A program made the position numbers and the translations under genes. Shown here one piece after another: positions 17,246 through 27,336 of a stretch of DNA of 64,000 bases; position 1 is the first letter of the stretch, and the number at the start of each line of letters is the position of its first letter. Origin of the DNA: Allosphingosinicella vermicomposti (GTDB taxonomy: Bacteria > Pseudomonadota > Alphaproteobacteria > Sphingomonadales > Sphingomonadaceae); contig NZ_PXYJ01000001.1 of the NCBI RefSeq assembly GCF_003012815.1, positions 744,001-808,000 of the forward strand. The letters run 5' to 3'. The notes below the pieces were generated by a model. That model had not been told where the DNA came from and searched no databases. It worked only from the letters and a program-made list of their open reading frames with translations.

Positions 17246-17557
17246 ATGCCGTGGAATGAACAGGGATCCGAGCCTGACCTTACACCGCGCGAGAGCGAAG
17301 TTCTTGAGCTCGTCGCCAATGGATTGTCCGCGAAGGAAGTCGCTCACGAAATCGGGATCGCTCCACGCACCGTAGAGCGGCACATCGAAAATGTCCGGAT
17401 GAAAATGCGGGCCCGCAACCGGGCTCATATGGTTGCGCAAGCTGTCTTGAACGGCGTGCTGGTTCTGGGCACTCCAGCTGGTCCGCGCGCTTGTGAAGGA
17501 TGTTTATTCCAGCATGAGGCCAAAGGGTCAGAGAGCAGCCATAAAATGAAGCATTGA
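17246..17557 (+). CDS. Small LuxR-type DNA-binding protein
   Basis: The 103-residue protein consists almost only of a LuxR/NarL helix-turn-helix (about 12-70): LTPRESEVLELVANGLSAKE, then APRTVERHIENVRMKM. There is no receiver or autoinducer domain. A short cysteine-containing tail (GPRACEGCLFQHE) follows, with CxxC that could bind metal, but this is speculative. The strong ribosome site and position next to the Crp-type gene suggest a role in regulating the neighbouring exported-protein locus. It ends shortly before a GC-rich hairpin. Confidence 0.8.
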   Translation: MPWNEQGSEPDLTPRESEVLELVANGLSAKEVAHEIGIAPRTVERHIENVRMKMRARNRAHMVAQAVLNGVLVLGTPAGPRACEGCLFQHEAKGSESSHKMKH

Positions 17558-18021
17558 ATGGGCGCGGCACTCCCGCGCCCCGCAGTCCGGACTATCATCA
17601 AGGCGATGATCGTGTGGCAGCCCGGATCGTCCATTGACGCCCGCTTGGCAAACTCACCCATTACAAGGCTATTGCTCCGAAACGACAAGTGCCCGGACCG
17701 CATTCGGTCCGGGCACCTGTATGACGATCTCTCGTCAGACCCCCTATTTTCAGATGCCCGGCCCGCACGCACCCTTACCTCGCAAAAGGGAGCGGGGCCG
17801 AAGCCTCCCCGAACCGTGGCTTTTGCCGCTCGTTCGTAAATTCTGACTATTGGAATAAGCCGAAATTGTCATGCGAAAGTCGCACTTGAGCCACATTTCA
17901 AGGGCGCCTGTGTCGCTGCGGCCACATACACTCGCCGCGCCTCGAGAGGCATATTGTTGCCAGACCGGAACCACCCGCCTAGAGGTTCGTATCCGCTTCC
18001 TCCACGAGATTGACGAGACCG
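17558..18021. other. 464-base gap with two strong hairpins
   Basis: Directly after the LuxR-type stop an 8-bp hairpin GGGCGCGG/CCGCGCCC spans 17560-17580. A second, perfect 12-bp stem GTGCCCGGACCG/CGGTCCGGGCAC with loop CATT spans 17689-17716; neither is followed by a T-run. The rest includes a less GC-rich stretch (about 17835-17880) that probably carries the proS promoter. No convincing gene is seen. Confidence 0.45.
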
Positions 18022-19326
18022 ATGCGCCTCTCCCGTTACTTCCTGCCCGTTACCAAGGAAACGCCGTCCGATGCCCAGATCGTCAGCCACAAGCTGATGT
18101 TGCGCGCGGGGCTCATCCGCCAGACCGCGTCTGGCATTTACGCGTGGCTGCCATTGGGTCTGCGCGTGCTCAACAAGATCGCCGATATCGTCCGCGAGGA
18201 GCAGGGCAAGGCAGGCGCGATCGAGATGCTGATGCCGACGGTGCAGTCGGCGGATCTGTGGCGTCAGTCGGGCCGCTATGACGCTTATGGGCCGGAGATG
18301 CTGCGCTTCGCTGACCGGCATGAGCGCGAGATGCTCTACGGGCCGACGAATGAGGAAATGATCACCGCGCTCTTCCGCGATGCGGTGAAGAGCTATCGCG
18401 ATCTGCCGCGCACACTCTACCACATTCAGTGGAAGTTCCGCGACGAGGTCCGTCCGCGCTTCGGCGTGATGCGCGGGCGCGAATTCCTGATGAAGGACGC
18501 GTACAGCTTCGACCTCGACGAACAGGGGCTGAAGGCAAGCTATGAGGCGATGTTCGTCGCCTATCTCCGCACCTTTGCGCGCCTGGGGCTACAGGCGGTG
18601 CCGGTGCGTGCGCCGACCGGTCCGATCGGCGGCAATTTGAGCCACGAATTCCACATCCTCGCGGATACCGGTGAGAGTGCCGTCTTCTACGACGCGGCGC
18701 TGGAGGATGTATCGCGCGACGAACTGCTTGCCGCCGATGCCTCGACGATCGCCAAGCTTACCGGCCTCTATGCGATGGAGGAAGAGGAGCATCAGAAAGT
18801 CGAAAATTGTCCCGTCCCCGCCGAACGCCTCCGCACGCGGCGCGGCATCGAGGTCGGCCATATCTTCGCCTTCGGGACCAAATATTCGGACAGCATGGGG
18901 CTGACCGTGCAGACCAAGGACGGCGGCCAGATCCATCCGCAGATGGGCAGCTATGGCATCGGCGTATCCCGCCTGATGGGCGCGATCATCGAAGCGAGCC
19001 ATGACGACAATGGCATCGTCTGGCCGGACAGCGTGGCGCCGTTCCAGGTCGGCCTCGTCAACATGCGCGCGGACGATGAGGCCTGCGCCGCGGCGTCGGA
19101 CGAGATTTACGGAAAGCTCCAGGCCGCGGGCGTCGAGGTGCTTTACGACGATCGCGACGAACGCGGCGGCGCGAAGTTCGCGACGATGGACGTGATCGGG
19201 CTCCCCTGGCAGCTGATTGTCGGCCCCAAGGGGCTGGAAAAAGGTGTCGTTGAACTGAAGCGCCGCGCGACGGGCGAGCGCGAGGAATTGTCCGTCGAGG
19301 CGGCGCTGGCGAGGCTGACCGTATGA
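18022..19326 (+). CDS. proS: Prolyl-tRNA synthetase, short alphaproteobacterial form
   Basis: The 434-residue class II enzyme charges tRNA-Pro. It opens [20 protein letters not shown] and carries motif 2 ([21 protein letters not shown]) and motif 3 ([16 protein letters not shown]), ending in an anticodon-binding domain. The large insertion (editing) domain of the E. coli type is missing, as is normal for alphaproteobacterial ProS, and no C-terminal zinc domain is present. ATG 18022 is chosen from the family N-terminus. lolC follows after a repeat-filled gap. Confidence 0.95.
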   Translation: MRLSRYFLPVTKETPSDAQIVSHKLMLRAGLIRQTASGIYAWLPLGLRVLNKIADIVREEQGKAGAIEMLMPTVQSADLWRQSGRYDAYGPEMLRFADRHEREMLYGPTNEEMITALFRDAVKSYRDLPRTLYHIQWKFRDEVRPRFGVMRGREFLMKDAYSFDLDEQGLKASYEAMFVAYLRTFARLGLQAVPVRAPTGPIGGNLSHEFHILADTGESAVFYDAALEDVSRDELLAADASTIAKLTGLYAMEEEEHQKVENCPVPAERLRTRRGIEVGHIFAFGTKYSDSMGLTVQTKDGGQIHPQMGSYGIGVSRLMGAIIEASHDDNGIVWPDSVAPFQVGLVNMRADDEACAAASDEIYGKLQAAGVEVLYDDRDERGGAKFATMDVIGLPWQLIVGPKGLEKGVVELKRRATGEREELSVEAALARLTV

Positions 19327-19333
19327 GCCCTTC

Positions 19334-19392
19334 CGTCATCGCGACGTGGCGATCCAGCGGCGTTGGATTGCTTCGCTTCGCTCGCAATGACG
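19334..19392. repeat. Intergenic palindromic repeat, 'gattgcttcg' family
   Basis: CGTCATCGCGACGTGGCGATCCA and TGGATTGCTTCGCTTCGCTC plus GCAATGACG form the arms, separated by only a few bases. It lies between proS and lolC on the same strand. Confidence 0.85.
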
Positions 19393-19408
19393 AGGCGGAG
19401 GGCGCGCG

Positions 19409-20659
19409 ATGATCCTCAACCGTTACGAGCGGATGATCGCAAAGCGCTACCTGCTTCCGGGCCGTGGCGAGGCGTTCATCTTCCTTGTCGCTTCGATCAG
19501 CCTCGTCGCGGTTATGCTTGGCGTCGCGGCGCTGATCATCGTGATGAGCGTAATGAACGGTTTCCGCGCCGAGCTGTTCGACAAGATCGTCGGCCTCAAT
19601 GGTCACGCGGTGGTGCAAGGTTATGGCGGGCGCCTGCCCGATTGGCGCGAGATCGTGCGCGATGCGAAGACAACGCCGGGCGTGACCGAGGCCATTCCGC
19701 TGGTCGAACAGCCGTTGATGGCGAGCTATGAGGGGCGCGTCGAAGGCATTATCGTGCGCGGCATGACGCGGGCGGACATCCTCCGTAATCCCGCGCTCCA
19801 AGGCAATGTCGTCTCGGGATCGCTGAGCGCGCTCCAGCCCGGCAGCGACAATGTCGCGATCGGCGTCCGGTTAGCGGAGGCGCTTGGTGCGCGCGTGGGG
19901 GGGCAAATCAGCCTAATCAGCCCTCAAGGGCGGACGACCCCGTTCGGTACTGTGCCCCGCATTGTTTCCTATAATGTCGCGGCAATCTTCGAGGTCGGCG
20001 TTTACGATTACGACAAGGCATTTGTCATGATGCCGATCGAGGATGCGCAAACCCTGCTCATGCTTGGCGATGCGGTGGGCATGGTTGAAGTGGAGACCGT
20101 GGATGCCGACCGCGTGGGCGAGATATTGGCGCCCCTCGTCGCCCAGGTTCAGGGAAGGGCGGTCGTGGCCGATTGGCGTTCGATGAATTCAACGCTCTTC
20201 GAAGCTTTGGAAGTCGAACGGATCGCGATGTTCGTCGTTCTTTCGCTCATTATCCTCGTCGCCGTGTTCAATATCTTGTCCTCCCTCATCATGCTGGTGC
20301 GCGCCAAAACGCGGGACATTGCGATCCTGCGGACGATGGGTGCCAGCCGGTCGGGCATGATGAAGATTTTCATGACCGTCGGGGTCACAATCAGCGTGCT
20401 CGGCACGGTCGCCGGCATGCTCCTTGGCTTTATCTTCCTTTACTTCCGGCAGTCGGTGGTGAATTTCATTCAGCTCGTAACCGGCCAGAATTTGTGGGAT
20501 CCCTCAATTCGGTTCTTAACCGAACTTCCGTCAAAGACCGACCCGTTCGAAGTGTTGGCCATCGTGGCGCTCGCCATCGGGTCGGCTTTCATCTTCACGC
20601 TCTATCCGGCTTGGAAGGCGGCGAGCACCGATCCCGTGCAGGTGCTGCGTTATGAATAA
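19409..20659 (+). CDS. lolC: Lipoprotein-releasing ABC transporter permease LolC/LolE
   Basis: The 416-residue inner-membrane permease extracts outer-membrane lipoproteins and hands them to LolA. It has one N-terminal helix (about 24-48), a large periplasmic domain, and three C-terminal helices with the characteristic [20 protein letters not shown] coupling segment (from about residue 287). A single LolC/E-type permease is usual here and may form a homodimer. The stop overlaps the lolD start by eight bases. Confidence 0.93.
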   Translation: MILNRYERMIAKRYLLPGRGEAFIFLVASISLVAVMLGVAALIIVMSVMNGFRAELFDKIVGLNGHAVVQGYGGRLPDWREIVRDAKTTPGVTEAIPLVEQPLMASYEGRVEGIIVRGMTRADILRNPALQGNVVSGSLSALQPGSDNVAIGVRLAEALGARVGGQISLISPQGRTTPFGTVPRIVSYNVAAIFEVGVYDYDKAFVMMPIEDAQTLLMLGDAVGMVEVETVDADRVGEILAPLVAQVQGRAVVADWRSMNSTLFEALEVERIAMFVVLSLIILVAVFNILSSLIMLVRAKTRDIAILRTMGASRSGMMKIFMTVGVTISVLGTVAGMLLGFIFLYFRQSVVNFIQLVTGQNLWDPSIRFLTELPSKTDPFEVLAIVALAIGSAFIFTLYPAWKAASTDPVQVLRYE

Positions 20660-21323
20660 TGTCCTTGAAGTCCATGATTTGCGCCGCAGCTTTCACCAAG
20701 GCGGCGAAACGATCGATGTCCTGCGCGGCGTTGAGCTGAAGGTAGGGCAAGGGGAGATCGTTGCACTGCTCGGCCCTTCCGGCTCGGGTAAATCGACCTT
20801 GCTGCAGGCGGTCGGCCTGCTCGAGGGCGGTTTCCAAGGTTCGATCCGCATCGCGGGCGAAGAGGCTGCCCGGCTCGACAGCGATGGGCGCACCCGTGTT
20901 CGCCGCGACTCGCTCGGTTTCGTCTATCAGTTCCACCACCTGCTGCCCGACTTCACTGCGGTGGAGAATGTGATCCTGCCTCAGCTTATCCACGGCGCGG
21001 ATCGCCCGGCGGCAACAGCACGCGCCGAATCGCTGTTGACCTCGCTCGGGCTAGGCCACCGCCTCACTCATCGACCGAGCCAGCTCTCTGGCGGCGAACA
21101 GCAGCGTGTGGCGGTTGGCCGCGCTCTCGCCAACCGCCCTGCTCTCGTCCTTGCCGACGAGCCTACCGGCAATCTCGACGAGCGCACTGCCGATGTGGTG
21201 CTCGGCGAATTTTTGCGGCTGGTTCGGGAGGAGGGTAGTTCCGCCCTTGTCGCGACGCATAATGAGCGGCTCGCGGCCAAGATGGACCGGATCGTCCATT
21301 TGCACGGCGGCAAGCTCGACTAA
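20652..21323 (+). CDS. lolD: Lipoprotein-releasing ABC transporter ATP-binding protein
   Basis: The 223-residue ATPase has Walker [19 protein letters not shown], the LolD-type [19 protein letters not shown]-loop region, signature [19 protein letters not shown] and Walker [13 protein letters not shown], in order. It powers LolC/E. Overlap with lolC indicates translational coupling. Confidence 0.95.
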   Translation: MNNVLEVHDLRRSFHQGGETIDVLRGVELKVGQGEIVALLGPSGSGKSTLLQAVGLLEGGFQGSIRIAGEEAARLDSDGRTRVRRDSLGFVYQFHHLLPDFTAVENVILPQLIHGADRPAATARAESLLTSLGLGHRLTHRPSQLSGGEQQRVAVGRALANRPALVLADEPTGNLDERTADVVLGEFLRLVREEGSSALVATHNERLAAKMDRIVHLHGGKLD

Positions 21324-21370
21324 AAAGCTGGTCATCTTCCAGCAAGCCATTGAACCTTATAGGCGTCTTC

Positions 21371-22618
21371 ATGGAAAGGCGCAGACTATTCTTGATCGTG
21401 ATACCGTTAGCGCTCGTCGCGAGCGCGGCGGCCTTCGGCTATTCGACGGTCGCGGAAAAGACGCCTCCGCCACCGGAACCGCGCAAGACCCCGGCGCGCA
21501 AGGTGCTGTCGGATGCCTGCGGATCGCGGATTACCTACGACCGGCTGAAAGCGCAGCTTTTCGAAGAAGCCCTGGATTTACGCGAGGGCGATCCCGCCGC
21601 GCTCGATCTGCTCGCCGGGACGACCGTGGTGCGCGTCGAGGATCCGGTCGTGCAGGCTTATGATGAGTCGCTGGGCGTGATCGTATGCGGCGGCGAATTC
21701 ATTCTGGAACTGCCGCCGGGCGCGGAGGATGCGTTTGACGGGCGGCACCGGATCAATGCGCGGATCGAATATGCCGCGCAAAAGGCGGCGGACGGCAGCG
21801 GCCCCGTCTACCGGATGCGCGGAGCTGAGCCGATCATCTATCGCCTCGCAGCCTTCGGGCTTCCTGCCGAGGCGGGTAAGATAGCGGCGATCCGCGCTGC
21901 CATACCGCTTGAGACGACTGAGATTGCGCCTCCCGAAGCCGCCGCGGTCCCGCCTATCGTAAAGATTGCCGCGCAGGAGACGGTGGAAGCGGCTCTGCCG
22001 CCTGCGCCGAAAGTGGCGGAACCCCCAAAAAAGCCTGAAGTGGCGCCGAAGAAAGCGTTGCCCGCAAAAAAAGCTGAGTTGGTGAAGGTCTCCAAGGCTG
22101 AGAAGCCGGGGCCTAAAAAGGCCGCAGCTAAAACTGTTGCGAAACCACTCAAGACGGCTGCCCTCAAGACGGTCGTGCCCGAAAAGAAGAAGCCTGCACC
22201 CGTCACGACCAAGGCTGTGAAGGCTCCGCCGAAGAAAAAGAAGGCTGCGGAAAAGCCGGTCAGGATTGCCGCCAAGCCCGTGCCGAAGAAGGTTGTGGCA
22301 TCCAGGCCGAAAAAGTCTGCCGCGCTGCTCAAGCCCGCCGCAGGCCAGCGTAAGGCTGCGGCAAATACTTGCCGCGCATCGCGACGATCGGCGCAGATAC
22401 TCTGCGCAAACCCTGCGCTCGCGGCGAAGGAGCGGCGGACGACCAGCCTCTATTATTCGGCGCTCGAAAATGCGGACCGGGAAACCGCCTCGATTCTCCG
22501 GCGGACGGCGGGAACCTTCAGCACTTATCTGGCGGCGTGTGACAATGAAGCCTGCGTTTCCCAGGCGTTCGACGGGCGCACCCGCGAAATCCGCGATATC
22601 CTGTCGGACATGCGCTGA
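21371..22618 (+). CDS. Membrane-anchored Lys/Ala/Pro-rich protein with LprI-like C-terminus
   Basis: The 415-residue protein has an N-terminal signal/anchor helix (about 5-25). A folded region with two cysteines follows (about 40-165; VLSDACGSRITYDRLKAQLF, VIVCGGEFILELPPGAED). A 170-residue low-complexity Lys/Ala/Pro linker comes next (about 185-355), then a C-terminal domain with four cysteines: CRASRRSAQILCANPALAAK and CDNEACVSQAFDGR. That domain resembles lysozyme-inhibitor LprI-like proteins. It probably sits in the periplasm, with the basic linker contacting peptidoglycan or another polyanion. TTG 21350 is an alternative start. Located between lolD and dnaE. Function is inferred. Confidence 0.75.
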   Translation: MERRRLFLIVIPLALVASAAAFGYSTVAEKTPPPPEPRKTPARKVLSDACGSRITYDRLKAQLFEEALDLREGDPAALDLLAGTTVVRVEDPVVQAYDESLGVIVCGGEFILELPPGAEDAFDGRHRINARIEYAAQKAADGSGPVYRMRGAEPIIYRLAAFGLPAEAGKIAAIRAAIPLETTEIAPPEAAAVPPIVKIAAQETVEAALPPAPKVAEPPKKPEVAPKKALPAKKAELVKVSKAEKPGPKKAAAKTVAKPLKTAALKTVVPEKKKPAPVTTKAVKAPPKKKKAAEKPVRIAAKPVPKKVVASRPKKSAALLKPAAGQRKAAANTCRASRRSAQILCANPALAAKERRTTSLYYSALENADRETASILRRTAGTFSTYLAACDNEACVSQAFDGRTREIRDILSDMR

Positions 22619-22688
22619 GCGCCGCGAAATCTGTGGAAAAGGCCGCGTGGCGTTTGTCAGAATCGAACCGTGCGCCCATAGTCCGATA

Positions 22689-25600
22689 ATGGCTTCCAAC
22701 CCCTACGTCCCGCTGCGTGTCTTCTCCTGCTACACGATGCTGGACGGCGCGATTGAGCCCAAGGCGATCGCCAAGCAGGCGAAGAAGCTCGACCTTCCCG
22801 CCGTCGCGCTCACCGACCGCAATGGCCTCTATGCCGCCATGGCTTTCACCGATGCGTGCAAAAGCGAGGGCGTGCAGCCGGTTATCGGCGCGATGCTGGC
22901 TGTGGCGCGACCGGGCCCGTCGGGCGGGCAGGGGCCGATACTCGATTGGCTTGCTCTCTATGCGCAGGATGCGACCGGCTACGACAATCTCTGCGCGCTC
23001 GTTTCGGCCGCTCATCTCGATCGGCCGGTCGAGGAGGATGCGCATGTTGATTTTGCCGTGCTCGCGGGGCGGACGGACGGCCTCATCGCGCTCACCGCAG
23101 GCGGGGAAGGCGGCCTCGCGCGCCTCTTTGCCGAGGAGCAGAGGGACGCGGCCGAAGCCTATCTGACGCGCCTTCAAGGGTTGTTTCCTGGACGTCTCTA
23201 TGTCGAACTTTGCCGTCGCGGTATGGAGGTGGAACAGAGGGCGGAAGCCGGGCTGATCGACATTGCCTATGCGCGCGATTTGCCCCTCGTCGCGACCAAT
23301 CCAGCCTGCTTCGCCGACGCGCATTTCCACCAGGCGCATGATGCGATGCTGTGTATCGCGCAATCGAGCCAAGTGGACCGCGACGATCGCAACAAATCAT
23401 CGCCCGAAGCCTGGATGAAGCCGCCGCAGGACATGCGCGACCTGTTCGCTGACATTCCCGAGGCGATCGAGAATACCGCCGTGGTGGCCCAGCGCTGCGC
23501 GGTCGGCGCGCCCAAGCGCAAGCCGATCCTGCCAAGCCTTGCGGGCGATCTCGAGGGCGAAGCCGAGCAGCTGCGTCGGGATGCGCGGGCGGGGCTGGAG
23601 GCGCGGCTCGCGGCCTATAACGATCTCGGCGAAGAGGCGCGGCAGCGTTATTTCGACCGGCTGGATTTCGAAGTGGACGTTATCGTCCGCATGGGCTTTC
23701 CCGGCTACTTCCTGATCGTCGCCGACTTTATCAAATGGGCGAAGGACAATGATATTCCGGTGGGGCCGGGCCGCGGTTCGGGTGCGGGATCGGTGGTCGC
23801 CTGGGCGCTCACCATCACCGATCTTGATCCGCTGAAATTGAACCTGCTGTTCGAACGCTTCCTCAACCCGGAGCGCGTGTCGATGCCGGACTTCGACATC
23901 GACTTTTGCGAAACCCGGCGCGGCGAGGTCATCCGCTACGTCCAGCAGAAATATGGCCGCGATCAGGTCGCGCAGATCATCACCTTCGGTAAGCTGAAGG
24001 CGCGCGCGGTGCTGAAGGATACCGGGCGCGTGTTGCAGATGAGCTACGGGCAGGTGGATAGGCTCGCGAAGTTGGTGCCAAACCATCCGACCGACCCTTG
24101 GACGCTGGAGCGCGCGCTAAACGGCGTCAGCGAACTTGCCGCCGAATATAAGAACGATCCGCAGGTGCGCCGCCTGTTCGATCTGGCGATGAAGCTGGAA
24201 GGCCTGCCGCGCCACAGCTCGACCCACGCGGCGGGTGTGGTGATTGGCGACCGGCGCCTCGACAAGCTCGTGCCGCTCTATCGCGATCCGCGCTCGGACA
24301 TGCCCGTGACGCAGTTCGACATGAAATATGTCGAGGGCGCGGGGCTGGTGAAGTTCGACTTCCTTGGCCTGAAGACTTTGTCGGTGCTGCAGAAGGCGGT
24401 GCAGATGCTCGGCAAACGCGGCATCAGCGTCGATCTCGACCGGCTCGAATGGGATGATGAGGAAGTTTACAAGCTCCTCCAGCGCGGTGAAACGGTCGGC
24501 GTATTCCAGCTGGAATCGGAAGGCATGCGCCGCACGCTCGCGGCGGTGAAGCCGACCAATTTCGAAGACATTATCGCGCTCGTTTCGCTCTACCGGCCGG
24601 GCCCGATGGACAATATCCCGACCTTCGGTGCGCGTAAGAACGGGCGGGAGCCGATTGAATATCCGCATCCTTTGCTCGAGGGCGTGCTGAAGGAAACCTA
24701 CGGCATCTTCGTCTATCAGGAACAGGTCATGCAGGCCGCGCAGGTGCTGGCCGGCTACAGTCTGGGTGAAGCCGATCTTCTGCGCCGCGCCATGGGTAAG
24801 AAGATCAAGGCGGAGATGGATGCGCAGCGCGAGCGCTTTGTCAGCGGCTGCGCGGCGCATCAGATCACGCCCGCCAAGGCGAACGAGCTGTTCGATTTGA
24901 TCGACAAGTTCGCGGGCTATGGCTTCAACAAGAGCCACGCGGCGGCATATGCACTCGTCGCCTATCAAACGGCGTGGTTGAAGGCGCATCATCCGGTCGA
25001 ATTCTACGCCGCGTCCATGTGCTTCGACATGCACCAGACGGACAAGCTCGCCATCTTCGTCGAAGATATGCGGCGGCTTGAAGTGATGTTCCTGCCGCCC
25101 TGCATCAATGGCAGTGAGGCCGAATTCTCGGTGGAAGCAGCAGGCGAGGGCCATGCCGTCCGCTACGCCCTCGGTGCGCTGAAGGGTGTTGGCGAGAAGG
25201 CAATGGAGCAGCTTTGCATCGAGCGCGATGCTGCTGGCCCTTACAAGGATCTCGATGAGTTCGCCGCGCGTATCGACCCGCGTCTGCTCAACCGGCGGCA
25301 ATTGGAAAGCCTTGCGGCGGGCGGCGCCTTTGACGGGATCGCGCCGGATCGCGCGGCGGTGTTCGCGTCGCCCGAAACCTTGCTTGCCGCCGCTGCCAGT
25401 GCCGCCGACGCGCGGATAAGCGGGCAGGGTGGCCTATTCGGCGAGGGCGCCGCCAATGTCGTGCCGATCCGCATGCCGACCGCACAAAGCTGGTCGCTCG
25501 CCGAGCGCATGGCGCAGGAAAAGGAAGCATTCGGCTTCTATTTTTCGGCCCATCCGGTCGACAATTACCGGCATCTCGCCGAAGCGCATGGCGCCAAGAC

Positions 25601-26174
25601 TTTCGCGCAGCTGAGCGCGCTACCCGCGCCTGCCGATGGCGGGCGCTCGCCTGGGGTGATGGCCGGTTTGGTCGAGGAAGCGCGCTGGCGGACTTCAGCC
25701 AAAGGACGCCGCTATCTGATGGGTACGGTGTCGGATAGTTCCGGCCAGTTCCAGGTGACGGTGTTTGACGACGTGGTGGCGGCGCAGGTGGAGGAAGCGG
25801 CGAAGGTCGGCGGCTGCGGGCTTCTAAACGTCGAACTTGACCGGCGGCCGGGCGAAGAAACGCCGCGCGTTACGATCAAGTCGATCCAGCCGTTCGAAAG
25901 CCTGTCGCAACGGACGCAATTGTCGATGGAGGTCGAGGTTTCGGGACCGGATGCGCTGGCGCTTCTGGCCGAAGCGCTGGAGCCTCATCGCGGTGGGCGC
26001 GGGCGCCTCACGTTGCGGGTGCCGATGGAGAGCGGGAATGCTTTGGTCCTGCTCGGTCGCGACTATCAGCTCGACGCCGAAATTGCGGCGCGGATCGAGC
26101 GTCTGCCGGGCATGGGCCGGGTGAGCCTTTCCGCGTCGGAGAGCCTTAGGCTGGCTTGGGCCTCGAACGAATAA
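22689..26174 (+). CDS. dnaE: DNA polymerase III alpha subunit
   Basis: The 1161-residue replicative polymerase begins MASNPYVPLRVFSCYTMLDG with the PHP domain (about 1-270; VALTDRNGLYAAM). The palm follows with GPGRGSGAGSVVAWALTITD and the catalytic acidic motif PDFDIDFC (about residues 400-407). YRPGPMDNIP and the fingers are next, then the beta-binding/HhH region and the OB domain (about 980-1060; RGRRYLMGTVSDSSG-like). ATG 22689 starts the family N-terminus; the frame is open further upstream across the preceding gene but that part is not conserved. A single-copy dnaE is expected here. Confidence 0.96.
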   Translation: MASNPYVPLRVFSCYTMLDGAIEPKAIAKQAKKLDLPAVALTDRNGLYAAMAFTDACKSEGVQPVIGAMLAVARPGPSGGQGPILDWLALYAQDATGYDNLCALVSAAHLDRPVEEDAHVDFAVLAGRTDGLIALTAGGEGGLARLFAEEQRDAAEAYLTRLQGLFPGRLYVELCRRGMEVEQRAEAGLIDIAYARDLPLVATNPACFADAHFHQAHDAMLCIAQSSQVDRDDRNKSSPEAWMKPPQDMRDLFADIPEAIENTAVVAQRCAVGAPKRKPILPSLAGDLEGEAEQLRRDARAGLEARLAAYNDLGEEARQRYFDRLDFEVDVIVRMGFPGYFLIVADFIKWAKDNDIPVGPGRGSGAGSVVAWALTITDLDPLKLNLLFERFLNPERVSMPDFDIDFCETRRGEVIRYVQQKYGRDQVAQIITFGKLKARAVLKDTGRVLQMSYGQVDRLAKLVPNHPTDPWTLERALNGVSELAAEYKNDPQVRRLFDLAMKLEGLPRHSSTHAAGVVIGDRRLDKLVPLYRDPRSDMPVTQFDMKYVEGAGLVKFDFLGLKTLSVLQKAVQMLGKRGISVDLDRLEWDDEEVYKLLQRGETVGVFQLESEGMRRTLAAVKPTNFEDIIALVSLYRPGPMDNIPTFGARKNGREPIEYPHPLLEGVLKETYGIFVYQEQVMQAAQVLAGYSLGEADLLRRAMGKKIKAEMDAQRERFVSGCAAHQITPAKANELFDLIDKFAGYGFNKSHAAAYALVAYQTAWLKAHHPVEFYAASMCFDMHQTDKLAIFVEDMRRLEVMFLPPCINGSEAEFSVEAAGEGHAVRYALGALKGVGEKAMEQLCIERDAAGPYKDLDEFAARIDPRLLNRRQLESLAAGGAFDGIAPDRAAVFASPETLLAAAASAADARISGQGGLFGEGAANVVPIRMPTAQSWSLAERMAQEKEAFGFYFSAHPVDNYRHLAEAHGAKTFAQLSALPAPADGGRSPGVMAGLVEEARWRTSAKGRRYLMGTVSDSSGQFQVTVFDDVVAAQVEEAAKVGGCGLLNVELDRRPGEETPRVTIKSIQPFESLSQRTQLSMEVEVSGPDALALLAEALEPHRGGRGRLTLRVPMESGNALVLLGRDYQLDAEIAARIERLPGMGRVSLSASESLRLAWASNE

Positions 26175-26213
26175 ATAGCGTGCTCCTGCTTCTGCAGGGG
26201 CGTGAAGCGGGCG

Positions 26214-27287
26214 CTAGAATAACCGCATCTGCGGGCCTTCCGGAGGACGGAACAAATCGGTCCGCAGCGCAAGCTTCTCGCGGTTGAGGCCATGCTTGCG
26301 GCAAGCAAGCTTGAAGCGTGTCGCAAGCAGATCCGCCCACGGTCCCTGGCCCTTCATCCGCGTGAACCAATTGGGGTCATTGTCCTTGCCGCCGCGAAGG
26401 GACTGGATGGTGTGCATCACCTTTTCCGCCCGGTCTGGATAATGTTCCTCCAGCCAGGCGCGGAAGAGCGGCGCCACCTCGTGCGGCAGGCGAACGGGGA
26501 TATAGAAGCAGCCGACCGCGCCCGCTTCGGCCGCCGCTTCCACGATATGTTCCAGCTCGTGGTCAGTGACTGCCGGAACGATGGGCGCAATGGACACATA
26601 GGTTGGAATGCCCGCCTCTGTCAGCGCCTTCACGGCTGCCAGCCGCTTGCGCGGCGCGGGCGCGCGGGGCTCCAGTGTCCGCGAAGTCTCCGGCGTCAGC
26701 GATGTGATGGAAAGCGCAATGCCGGCCAGTTTCTGCGCGGCCATCGGTGCCAGCAGGTCGATGTCGCGCAGCACGCGGTCCGATTTCGTGGTGATCATCA
26801 GCGGGTGACGCATTTCGGCCAGGACCTCGATGATCGATCGTGTAATCCGCCACTTGCCCTCGATCGGCTGATAGGGATCGGTGTTCGTCCCCATCGCCAT
26901 GTTGCGCACGACATAGCCGGGCTTGGCCAGCTCCTTGCGGAGCAGTTCCGCCGCATCGGGCTTGGCAAACAGGCGGCTTTCGAAATCGAGGCCGGGCGAG
27001 AGGTCATGAAAGGCATGGCTTGGCCGCGCGAAGCAATAAATGCAGCCATGCTCACAGCCGCGATAGGGGTTGATCGACCGGTCGAAACCCACGTCCGGCG
27101 ATGCGTTGCGGGCGATGATCGTTTTGGGCTTTTCCACCGTCACCGTGGTGCGCAGTTGCGGGAGCCCCTCGTCAATATCCTCCCGCGCGTCGAGCCAATC
27201 GCCATCCGCTTCGCGCGTGGCGAGGCCGAAGCGGGTCGGCACATTGTTAACAGGTGCGCCGCGTCCCGGGCGGGCTTCGTGTCTCAT
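26214..27287 (-). CDS. Radical SAM protein (PA0069/Rv2578c family)
   Basis: The 357-residue protein contains the SAM-radical cluster motif CEHGCIYC preceded by INPYRG and followed by ARPSHAFHDLSPG, which defines this group. Later segments EVLAEMRHPLMITTKSDRVLRD and YVSIAPIVPAVTD fit the TIM barrel. The reaction is not known for this family; relatives resemble spore photoproduct lyase and are sometimes called DNA-repair photolyase-like. ATG at 27287 is chosen. An open frame extends 28 codons further, but those residues (SGFRRNDG) are translated from the palindromic repeat at 27337-27416 and are not credible protein. Confidence 0.88.
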   Translation of the reverse strand: MRHEARPGRGAPVNNVPTRFGLATREADGDWLDAREDIDEGLPQLRTTVTVEKPKTIIARNASPDVGFDRSINPYRGCEHGCIYCFARPSHAFHDLSPGLDFESRLFAKPDAAELLRKELAKPGYVVRNMAMGTNTDPYQPIEGKWRITRSIIEVLAEMRHPLMITTKSDRVLRDIDLLAPMAAQKLAGIALSITSLTPETSRTLEPRAPAPRKRLAAVKALTEAGIPTYVSIAPIVPAVTDHELEHIVEAAAEAGAVGCFYIPVRLPHEVAPLFRAWLEEHYPDRAEKVMHTIQSLRGGKDNDPNWFTRMKGQGPWADLLATRFKLACRKHGLNREKLALRTDLFRPPEGPQMRLF

Positions 27288-27336
27288 CCAAGGGCTTATG
27301 CGCCGATGCCAAGAACAGATAAAGAGCAAAATTAAA

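Noticed and set aside
17689-17716. Perfect 12-bp hairpin considered as intrinsic terminator
   Set aside because: No T-run follows on either strand, so it is reported only as structure within the gap.
26175-26213. Copy of the CTCCTGC palindromic family between dnaE and the radical SAM gene
   Set aside because: Only GTGCTCCTGC and a weak hairpin remain; too short to call, perhaps a relic.
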